A stretch of DNA of 64,000 bases from Streptomyces lasiicapitis (GTDB lineage: Bacteria; Actinomycetota; Actinomycetes; Streptomycetales; Streptomycetaceae), in contig NZ_BMNG01000020.1 of the NCBI RefSeq assembly GCF_014646335.1, forward strand, positions 1-64,000, given 5' to 3'. Shown here piece after piece: positions 24,937-31,540 of the stretch (the stretch's first letter is position 1; every line of letters begins with the position of its first letter). The notes beneath the pieces were generated by a model. It searched no databases. It was not told the DNA's origin and saw nothing but the letters and a program-made list of their open reading frames with translations. A program made the position numbers and the translations under genes.

Positions 24937-25883
24937 GGGGCGAGTTCAGCCGCTTGCCGGGTCTGTCCGGCCCGTCGGGCGTGTCCGGCTCATCGGGCCT
25001 GTCCAGCCCCTCGGGCTCGTCCGGAGTGCCGGGCCTGTTCGGTGACGCCGGGGTTTTCCACAGGCTGGGGGTTGTCGTGTGGTCGGTGACGGCTCTGGTG
25101 TGGCTGGTGCTGACGGTGGCGGCGGCACGGCGTGAACGTGTCGCGGGGCGGCGGGTCTTGGCCGTGCTGGGTGCCGGGGGTCGGCCGGGGCGGTTGTGGG
25201 GACTGGGGCGCGGCAGCGGGCCCGGGGAGCCCGGGGAGCGGGGGTGGCTCGGGCGGTGGGATGGTGCGCTGACCGGGCGGCGGGAGCTTGCGCGGAGGTG
25301 GCTCACGGTCGCCGCCGTGGCGGGTGCCGGGTGGGCGTTCGTCGGCGGGGTCGCGGGATGCGTGGTCGGCGTGATCGTCGGGTGCTGCGTGTGGCGAATG
25401 CGGCTCGGCGGTGACCGGGAGGCGGAGGTCGATGCTGCCCGAGCTGCAGAGCAACTACCGCTCGCGGCAGATTTGTTGGCGGCCTGCGTGGCCGCAGGGG
25501 CCGGGCCTGTCGTGGCGGCGCAGGCCGTGGGCGAGTCCTTGGGCGGTCCCGTGGGGGACCGGCTCGCGTGGGGCGCGGCGCAGGTGCGGCTCGGCGGCGC
25601 ACCGGCGGACGCGTGGCGGCAGGTCGGCGAGATACCGGGTGCCGGAGGACTGGCCCGCCTCCTCGAACAGACCGCCGAGTCCGGCGCCCCCGCGGCGGGA
25701 CCCGTCGCCCGCATCGCCGCGGACTGCCGTGCCGAACAGGGGCGCACGGCGACAGCCCGGGCCCGGCGTGCCGCGGTCCTGATGACGGCACCGGTGGGGC
25801 TGTGCTTTCTGCCCGCGTTCATCGCGGTCGGGGTGCTGCCGGTGGTGATCGGGCTGGCCGGGGGCCTGATGGGCGGGGTGTGA
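24933..25883 (+). CDS. TadC-like inner-membrane platform protein
   Basis: 316 residues. The second T2SSF-type protein of the cluster, with helices near 45-65, 120-155 and 285-315. The cytoplasmic core reads LPLAADLLAACVAAGAGPVVAAQAVGESLGG...RLLEQTAESGAPAAGPVARIAADCRAEQ. Residues 8-36 are an odd Ser/Gly/Pro-rich stretch (LSGPSGVSGSSGLSSPSG) built from short DNA repeats and probably not conserved. It pairs with TadB to form the platform. Confidence 0.83.
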   Translation: MRGEFSRLPGLSGPSGVSGSSGLSSPSGSSGVPGLFGDAGVFHRLGVVVWSVTALVWLVLTVAAARRERVAGRRVLAVLGAGGRPGRLWGLGRGSGPGEPGERGWLGRWDGALTGRRELARRWLTVAAVAGAGWAFVGGVAGCVVGVIVGCCVWRMRLGGDREAEVDAARAAEQLPLAADLLAACVAAGAGPVVAAQAVGESLGGPVGDRLAWGAAQVRLGGAPADAWRQVGEIPGAGGLARLLEQTAESGAPAAGPVARIAADCRAEQGRTATARARRAAVLMTAPVGLCFLPAFIAVGVLPVVIGLAGGLMGGV

Positions 25884-26023
25884 GGTGGCCTGCCCGGCGG
25901 GGGCGGCCGCGGTGGGCAGCGGCAGGTCTCCGGGACATGCGGATGGCTGGGCGAAATGTCGTACGGCCGGCAGGACATCGCGGGGTGCGGGGGCCGGCCT
26001 GTTCGTGCCCCGGGGTACCGACC

Positions 26024-26082
26024 TTGACCAAGCAATTTCAAGCAACTTCAAGCACGGAATCACTGAACACGAGCACTGAACA
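26024..26082 (+). promoter_or_regulatory. Pilin promoter region with direct repeats
   Basis: TTGACC (26024) is a -35 candidate in a locally AT-rich stretch. It is followed by three CAAGCA repeats near 11-bp period (26029-26054) and two CACTGAACA copies 13 bp apart (26061 and 26074). No clear -10 was found. The layout suggests the pilin has its own regulated promoter inside the cluster. Confidence 0.35.
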
Positions 26083-26097
26083 ACTGACGGAAATTCC

Positions 26098-26421
26098 ATG
26101 GGGGTTGGCATGAGGGGACAGGTGCGTGCGCGCGCTCGGCTGTACGTGGCGCGGATGGCGCGATGGATGCGGTGGGAGCGTCCGGGTCGGACAGGGCGTA
26201 CGGGGCGGCTCGCGCCCCGGGGGTGGACGGTGCCCCGGGGGTGGGCGGCGCGTCGGATGCCCGGGGTCGCGAGGGATGTCGGAATGGTGACCTCGGAGTA
26301 CGCGATGGGGATCATCGCGACGGTCGCGTTCGCCGGGCTGCTCTACAAGGTCGTGACGAGCGGCCCGGTCAAGGCGGCTCTGCAGGCGGTGGTGGAGGGG
26401 GCGCTGGATGTCCAGTTCTGA
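26098..26421 (+). CDS. DUF4244 family Flp-type pilin
   Basis: 107 residues from ATG 26098; ATG 26110 is equally possible. A long basic leader (about 60 residues, Arg-rich) precedes RDVGMVTSEYAMGIIATVAFAGLLYKVVTS. GMVTSEY fits the Flp prepilin cleavage pattern G/XXXXEY exactly, followed by a single hydrophobic helix. Mature protein would be about 45 residues, the size of Flp pilins. It probably forms the major fibre or surface pseudopilus assembled by the CpaF/TadB/TadC proteins upstream. The very long leader is unusual for Flp pilins. Confidence 0.75.
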   Translation: MGVGMRGQVRARARLYVARMARWMRWERPGRTGRTGRLAPRGWTVPRGWAARRMPGVARDVGMVTSEYAMGIIATVAFAGLLYKVVTSGPVKAALQAVVEGALDVQF

Positions 26422-26788
26422 GGGGCGCCGCGCCCGGCGTGACGGCGGGTACGTGACGGCGGAGGCAGCCGTGGTGCTGCCGACGCTGGTGCTCTTCACG
26501 ATGGCGCTCGTGTGGGCCCTGCTGGCCGCGTCCGCGCAGATCCAGTGCGTGGACGCGGCCCGGGCGGGGGCCCGCGCCATGGCCCGCCAGGACCCGCGGG
26601 GCACCGCGGTCGCGGCGGCCCGGCAGGCGGCCCCGCGCGGCGCGAGTGTGGCGGTGAGCCGGGACGGCGACCTGGTCCGGGTGGAGGTCGTGGCGCGGTC
26701 GCCGGGCCCGAGGGCGCTGGGGCTCGGGTTGCGGCTGCGAGCGGAGGCCGTGGCGATGGCGGAGGAGACGGTGGGGGTGGGGACGTGA
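26408..26788 (+). CDS. TadE-like pseudopilin
   Basis: 126 residues. A short basic leader then GGYVTAEAAVVLPTLVLFTMALVWALLAA, a TadE-type processing site and membrane helix. The extracellular part is about 80 residues with QIQCVDAARAGARAMARQD, the conserved TadE helix. It overlaps the end of the pilin gene by 14 nt and the next gene by 4 nt. TadE proteins are minor pseudopilins needed for Flp pilus assembly. Confidence 0.85.
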   Translation: MSSSEGRRARRDGGYVTAEAAVVLPTLVLFTMALVWALLAASAQIQCVDAARAGARAMARQDPRGTAVAAARQAAPRGASVAVSRDGDLVRVEVVARSPGPRALGLGLRLRAEAVAMAEETVGVGT

Positions 26789-27549
26789 GAAGCGGTCGGG
26801 GGGACGGCGCGAGGGCTGGGCCGGGGCGCGGAGGTGTGCGTGGGCCCGAGGCGCAGGCCGATCGGGGCGCGGCGACGGTCTGGGCTGTGGTGGCGATGGC
26901 CGTGCTGTGCGCGATCACCGGGGCCGTGCTGGCGATGGGGCAGGTGACGGTGGCTCGCCATCGGGCGGGCGGCGCGGCCGACCTGGCGGCGCTGGCGGCG
27001 GCGGACCACTGGACGGAGGGCCGTGCGGGGGCGTGCGCCCGGGCCGACCGGGTGGCGCGGGCGCAGGGTACGCGGATGGTGCGGTGCGAGGTGGTGGGGG
27101 AGGTGTCGGAGGTCACGGCTGCGGTGGAGGTCGGGCCGTTCACGACGGAGGTTAGATCGCGGGCGGGTCCTGCGGGTCCTGCGGGTCCTGCGGGTCCTGC
27201 GGGTCCTGCGGGTCCTACAGGGCCAGCGGGTCCTGCAGGGCCAGCGGGGTCAGCGGGGTCAGTGGGTTCTGTGAGGCCAACGGGTTCTGTGGGGCCAACG
27301 GAGTCGGCAGGGTCAGCGGGGTCCACGGGATCCGCAGGGCTGACGAGGTCAACCAGGCCGGCGGAGCCCGTGGTGCCTTCGGGGTCTGCAGAGTCCGCGG
27401 GGTCCGAGAGGTCTGCGGGGTCTGCGGGGTCCGCGGAACATTCGGAGGCTTCGGAGGCAATGGGATCCCCGGGGGCCACAGGGCCTGTGGGGCCGACCGG
27501 TTGGGCCAGGCCGCCCACGGCTTCGGTCAACGCCCCCGGCGAGGATGCC
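26785..27549 (+). CDS. TadE/Rv3654c-like protein with collagen-like tail; 3' end undefined
   Basis: Starts at a GTG overlapping the tadE stop. Residues 20-125 match the Rv3654c/TadE-like group: DRGAATVWAVVAMAVLCAITGAVLAMGQ (cleavage site and helix), then RHRAGGAADLAALAAADHW and ARAQGTRMVRCEVVGEVSEVTAAVEVG. Relatives stop soon after the next segment. Here six perfect 9-bp repeats start a Gly-X-Y tail (GPAGPAGPAG, degenerating to GSAGSVGS). The frame has no stop before 29107-29109, so the literal frame is 774 residues and overlaps the convergent helicase by 1.5 kb. The end given is only the helicase boundary. A frameshift or lost stop in the repeat tract is likely. Confidence 0.55.
27163..27216 (+). 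repeat. Six perfect 9-bp repeats (GCGGGTCCT)
   Basis: The repeat encodes Gly-Pro-Ala triplets. Downstream, 27217-27500 continues as decayed 9-bp units (GCAGGGCCA, GCGGGGTCA). Such tracts mutate easily by slippage. Confidence 0.9.
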
Positions 27550-30003
27550 TCAGCCCGTAGGGGCGTCCTTCAGGAGGGTGGTGAGGAGGCGTACCGCGCC
27601 GCGCTTGTGCAGTGGGTCGTTGCCGTTGCCGCACTTGGGGGACTGGACGCAGGAGGGGCAGCCGGCGTCGCACTCGCAGGAGGCGATGGCCTCCAGGGTC
27701 GCGGTGAGCCAGGGGCGGGCGGTGTGGAAGGCGCGCTCGGCGAATCCGGCGCCGCCGGGGTGGCCGTCGTACACGAAGACCGTCGGCAGCAACGTGTCCG
27801 GGTGCAGGGGCACCGAGACACCGCCGATGTCCCAGCGGTCGCAGGTGGCGAAGAGGGGCAGCATGCCGATGGAGGCGTGTTCGGCGGCGTGCAGGGCGCC
27901 GCCGAGGATCTCAGGGTTGATGCGGGCGGCGTCGAGCTGGTCCTCGGTGACCGTCCACCAGACCGCGCGGGTGCGCAGGGTGCGGGGCGGCAGGTCCAGC
28001 TTGGTCTCGCCGAGCACTTCGCCGGTGATGAGCTTGCGGCGCAGGAAGGAGACGACCTGGTTGGTGACCTCGACGGAGCCGTAGCAGAGGCGGCCGGGGC
28101 CCCAGGGGATCTCGGTGTCGGTCTCGAGGACGGAGATGGCGGTGGTGTCGCGGGCAGTGGTCGAGTACGGCGGGACGGCCTCCTCGACGAGGGCGACGGA
28201 GTCGTCGAGGTCCAGGCGGCGGACGAGATACGTGCGGCCCTGGTGGAGGTGGACGGCGCCCTCGTGGACGGTCGAGTGCGCGGCGGAGGCGTCGACGGTG
28301 CCGAGCAGCCTGCCGGTGCCCTCCTCGACGACCTGTACGGGCCTGCCGCCCTCGCCGCGGATGTCCGCGAGGTCGGCGGCCCGCTCACGACGGGTCCAGT
28401 GCCAGGCCTTCGTGCGCCGGCGCAGCAGCTTCGCGGCCTCGAGCTGGGGGAGCAGTTCCTCGGTGGCCGGGCCGAAGAGCTTGAAGTCGTCGTCGGTGAG
28501 CGGGAGTTCCGCGGCGGCGGCGCAGAGGTGGGGCGCGAGGACGTACGGATTGTCGGGGTCGAGGACGGTCGACTCGACGGGCCGGTCGAAGACGGCCTCG
28601 GGGTGGTGGACGAGATAGGTGTCCAGCGGGTCGTCGCGGGCGATGAGCACCGCGAGCGCGCCCTGGCCGGAGCGTCCGGCGCGGCCCGCCTGCTGCCACA
28701 GGGAGGCGCGGGTGCCGGGGTAGCCGGCGATGAGGACGGCGTCCAGGCCGGAGACGTCGATGCCGAGTTCGAGGGCGGTGGTGGCGGCGAGGCCGAGGAG
28801 TTCGCCGGAGTGCAGGGCCTGTTCCAGGGCGCGGCGTTCCTCGGGGAGATAGCCGCCGCGATAGGCGGCCACGCGCCGGGCCAGGGAGCGGTCGACCTCG
28901 GCGAGGCGTTCCTGGGCGATGACGGAGATCAGTTCGGCGCCGCGCCGGGAGCGTACGAAGGCGACGGAGCGTACGCCCTGGACGGTCAGGTCGGTCAGCA
29001 GGTCGGCGGTCTCGGCGGTGGCGGTGCGGCGGACCGGGGCGCCCTTCTCGCCGTGCAGTTCGGTGAGCGGCGGCTCCCAGAGGGCGAAGACGACCTCGCC
29101 GCGGGGTGAGGCGTCGTCGGCGACCTCGGTGACGGGCAGGCCGGTGAGGCGTTCGGCGGCGACGGCCGGTTCGGCGGCCGTGGCGGAGGCGAGGAGGAAG
29201 ACGGGGTCGGAGCCGTAGCGGGCGCACAAGCGGCGCAGGCGGCGCAGGACTTGGGCGACATGGGAGCCGAAGACGCCGCGGTAGGTGTGGCACTCGTCGA
29301 TGACGACGTAGCGCAGGGCGCGCAGGAAGGAGGACCAGCGGGGGTGGGACGGGAGTATGCCCCGGTGCAGCATGTCGGGGTTGGTCAGGACGTAGTTGGC
29401 GTACTGACGTACCCATTCACGTTCTTCGACGGGGGTGTCGCCGTCGTACACAGCGGGCCGCACCGCCGTGCCCAGGGGCGCGGCCAGGGCACGCACGGAG
29501 CGGCGCTGGTCGGCGGCCAGGGCCTTGGTGGGGGCCAGGTACAGGGCGGTGGTGCCGCGGCCGTTGGGTGCCTCGGAGCCGTCGAGGAGGGCCGACAGGA
29601 CGGGTGTGAGATATGCCAAGGACTTGCCGGACGCGGTGCCGGTGGCGACGACGACGGACTCGCCGTCCAGCGCGTGCTCGGCGGCGAGTGCCTGGTGGGC
29701 CCACGGGTGCTCGATTCCGGCCGCTTGCACCGCCGCGACCACCTCCGGGCGAATGCGATCGGGCCACACTGCATACCGGGCCGCACGCGGGGGCAGGTGC
29801 TCCGTATGAGTGATGCGCGCAGCTCGGCTCGGCCCCGCGGTCAGCCGGTCGAGGACCGTCTGCGGGGAGACGCGGTCCGGGGTGTCCGCCGAGGGTCCTC
29901 CGGCAGGAGAAAAGTTGGCCATCGGCACCGAGTGTGTCACCGGCGGGATGGACAATGGTCCGAAGGCGTCGTGCACGCCTGCCGGTAAGTGATTGAATGC
30001 CAT
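27550..30003 (-). CDS. DEAD/DEAH-box helicase with DUF1998 (MrfA-like)
   Basis: 817 residues. Motif I is ATGTASGKSLAYL (K127) and motif II is VIDECHTYRG; the second RecA domain has GIDVSGLDAVLIAGYPG and QQAGRAGRSGQ. The C-terminal DUF1998 region carries the cysteine cluster CECDAGCPSCVQSPKCG. The family includes MrfA, a 3'-5' helicase for mitomycin-damage repair. The ATG at 30003 (MAFNHLPAGVHD) is chosen by the family's N-terminus; ATG 29922 is an alternative. It is divergent from bldG and convergent with the Tad-like cluster. Confidence 0.92.
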   Translation of the reverse strand: MAFNHLPAGVHDAFGPLSIPPVTHSVPMANFSPAGGPSADTPDRVSPQTVLDRLTAGPSRAARITHTEHLPPRAARYAVWPDRIRPEVVAAVQAAGIEHPWAHQALAAEHALDGESVVVATGTASGKSLAYLTPVLSALLDGSEAPNGRGTTALYLAPTKALAADQRRSVRALAAPLGTAVRPAVYDGDTPVEEREWVRQYANYVLTNPDMLHRGILPSHPRWSSFLRALRYVVIDECHTYRGVFGSHVAQVLRRLRRLCARYGSDPVFLLASATAAEPAVAAERLTGLPVTEVADDASPRGEVVFALWEPPLTELHGEKGAPVRRTATAETADLLTDLTVQGVRSVAFVRSRRGAELISVIAQERLAEVDRSLARRVAAYRGGYLPEERRALEQALHSGELLGLAATTALELGIDVSGLDAVLIAGYPGTRASLWQQAGRAGRSGQGALAVLIARDDPLDTYLVHHPEAVFDRPVESTVLDPDNPYVLAPHLCAAAAELPLTDDDFKLFGPATEELLPQLEAAKLLRRRTKAWHWTRRERAADLADIRGEGGRPVQVVEEGTGRLLGTVDASAAHSTVHEGAVHLHQGRTYLVRRLDLDDSVALVEEAVPPYSTTARDTTAISVLETDTEIPWGPGRLCYGSVEVTNQVVSFLRRKLITGEVLGETKLDLPPRTLRTRAVWWTVTEDQLDAARINPEILGGALHAAEHASIGMLPLFATCDRWDIGGVSVPLHPDTLLPTVFVYDGHPGGAGFAERAFHTARPWLTATLEAIASCECDAGCPSCVQSPKCGNGNDPLHKRGAVRLLTTLLKDAPTG

Positions 30004-30084
30004 CGCGGCTGGCGATCCGTCCCGAGGGCGTGGGCCGAGGTGTCCCGAGGGGCGACCGCTCGATAGCAAGGTGCTGGAGGATCC

Positions 30085-30426
30085 GTGGACCTGTCTCTGT
30101 CGACCCGTACCGTCGGCGATCGTACGGTCGTCGAGGTCGGTGGCGAAATCGATGTTTATACCGCGCCCAAGTTGCGCGAGCAGTTGGTCGAGTTGGTGAA
30201 CGACGGCAGTTTCCATCTGGTCGTCGACATGGAGAGCGTGGACTTCCTCGACTCCACCGGACTCGGCGTGCTGGTCGGCGGCTTGAAGCGGGTGCGTGCC
30301 CATGAGGGCTCGCTGCGTCTGGTGTGCAACCAGGAGCGCATTCTCAAGATCTTCCGTATCACCGGACTGACCAAGGTGTTCCCGATCCACACCTCGGTCG
30401 AGGAAGCGGTCGCGGCCACCGACTGA
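30085..30426 (+). CDS. bldG: Anti-anti-sigma factor BldG
   Basis: 113 residues, STAS domain, essentially identical to BldG of S. coelicolor, which is required for aerial growth and antibiotic production. The phosphorylated serine lies in the conserved MESVDFLDSTGLGVLVGGLK. It starts at a GTG with GGAGG 5 nt upstream. It antagonises the anti-sigma factor encoded next door and others in the cell; the hairpin after the gene fits the two transcripts (with and without the partner) reported for S. coelicolor. Confidence 0.97.
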   Translation: MDLSLSTRTVGDRTVVEVGGEIDVYTAPKLREQLVELVNDGSFHLVVDMESVDFLDSTGLGVLVGGLKRVRAHEGSLRLVCNQERILKIFRITGLTKVFPIHTSVEEAVAATD

Positions 30427-30520
30427 GTCGGTCGACGACCGAGCAGGAGTCCGGCTGCGGCCTGACGTCCCGGGCCTCGGCCCGGGGTTTCGGGCCGCAG
30501 GACCGGAAGTGGCAGTACGG

Positions 30521-30551
30521 CAGGGGGCCGGGCCGACGGCCGGGCCCCCTG
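30521..30551 (+). terminator. Hairpin between bldG and the anti-sigma gene
   Basis: CAGGGGGCC (30521-30529) pairs with GGCCCCCTG (30543-30551), and GGCC/GGCC closes an inner stem around GAC. It lies 31 nt before the downstream ATG and probably stops part of the bldG transcripts. Confidence 0.65.
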
Positions 30552-30581
30552 ACAGCACGCGTGTATGTCCGAGGGGGATGC

Positions 30582-30998
30582 ATGGCCACCGTTGAACTCC
30601 GCTTCAGCGCGCTGCCCGAGCACGTCCGGACCGCCCGCCTGGTGGCGGCGGCGGTGGCGCGCAGGGCCGGAGTGGACGAGGCCGTCCTTGATGAGGTCAG
30701 GCTCGCCGTCGGCGAGGCGTGCACCCGTGCCGTGGGTCTGCATCAGGCGGCCGGTGTTCCCGCTCCCGTGCGGGTCTCGTTGATCGAGGAGGAGAAGCAG
30801 TTCTCCATCGAGGTCGGCGATGAGGCTCCGCGCTCCGCGCCCGGGGAACGGGCTCCCGGTTCCCCCGGGGAGGACCCCGAGGCCGAGGGGGAGGACGAGA
30901 TGGGGCTTGCCGTCATCAGTGGGCTTGTGGATGACGTGGAAGTGACCGCCGGGGAGAACGGTGGGTCCATCCGGATGACTTGGCCCACCACTACGTGA
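30582..30998 (+). CDS. Anti-sigma factor, serine kinase-like (BldG partner)
   Basis: 138 residues. A GHKL/HATPase-type anti-sigma factor of the RsbW/SpoIIAB group: VRTARLVAAAVARRAGVDEAVLDEVRLAVGEACTRAV near the N-terminus, and a G-box-like DDEMGLAVISGLVDDVEV near the end. A 30-residue Glu/Pro/Gly-rich insert (residues 85-110) sits where the ATP lid would be. The gene matches the one following bldG in S. coelicolor, whose product interacts with BldG. The ATG at 30582 follows a GGGGGATG-type site. Confidence 0.88.
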   Translation: MATVELRFSALPEHVRTARLVAAAVARRAGVDEAVLDEVRLAVGEACTRAVGLHQAAGVPAPVRVSLIEEEKQFSIEVGDEAPRSAPGERAPGSPGEDPEAEGEDEMGLAVISGLVDDVEVTAGENGGSIRMTWPTTT

Positions 30999-31188
30999 CG
31001 TTGGGCCCTCTGCCTGTGCCGTGACGTTTTTGGGCGCTGGTCCCGTGCGTGACGTGGTTCGCCGCCGCTTCGGCGTGCCCGCTGGGCTTTGTCCCCCGCC
31101 CGCCCACCCCTTCCAGGGCTTCGCCCTGTGCCCTGCGCGGGCTCCACATGGGGCTTCGCCCCTCTCCCCCCTTGTCGGCCTTCGGCCT

Positions 31189-31212
31189 CGTCCTCAAACG
31201 CCGGACGGGCTG
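31189..31212 (+). repeat. Dispersed intergenic repeat, copy 1 (short)
   Basis: Contains the core CCTCAAACGCCGGACGGGCT shared with the copies at 36991 and 55081. This copy lacks the GCGCTGCGCG extension. The core is common in Streptomyces intergenic DNA. Confidence 0.75.
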
Positions 31213-31492
31213 GAAACCCTCGGCCGCCTGACGGGCTGAAGCCAAGCTCCTCCCGCCCCGCGGGACCGTTCGTTTATCGGTGTGGGGCGTTCGGGGTTTT
31301 CTTTAATGTGACTAGTGGGCCCAGGGGCCAGAAACCCCCGTGATCAGGAGCCGATCTCGGCGTCAACGCGGGCGTCAATGCTTTTGGAGCATTACCGCTT
31401 TCGGGGTCAAAGTTTGGGCGCGATCATTTGCGGACACGCACTTGCGCGCCAATTCCGTTTGCGGCGCACTGTTTTGATCAGGTCAGGCTCCC

Positions 31493-31498
31493 TACAAT
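31493..31498 (+). promoter_or_regulatory. -10 box candidate of hppA
   Basis: TACAAT matches the HrdB-type -10, 42 bp upstream of the hppA start. No -35 at 16-19 bp is convincing. Confidence 0.4.
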
Positions 31499-31540
31499 CC
31501 GTCCACATCTTGAGCTCAGCCCAAGCGTCAAGGAGGACGA

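Larger units (their letters stand above)
30999..31540. other. Intergenic region upstream of hppA
   Basis: This 542-bp gap carries the dispersed repeat at 31189, several short GC hairpins of the GGGCTTCGCCC type (31120-31170), an AT-richer stretch from 31275, and the hppA promoter. No protein-coding frame here shows conserved character. Confidence 0.6.

Noticed and set aside
27163..27500. CRISPR-like repeat array
   Set aside because: The 9-bp units are contiguous without spacers and code for Gly-X-Y triplets; no cas genes are near.
30004..30558. Upstream extension of the helicase to 30558
   Set aside because: It covers the bldG gene in antisense and has no helicase-family similarity.
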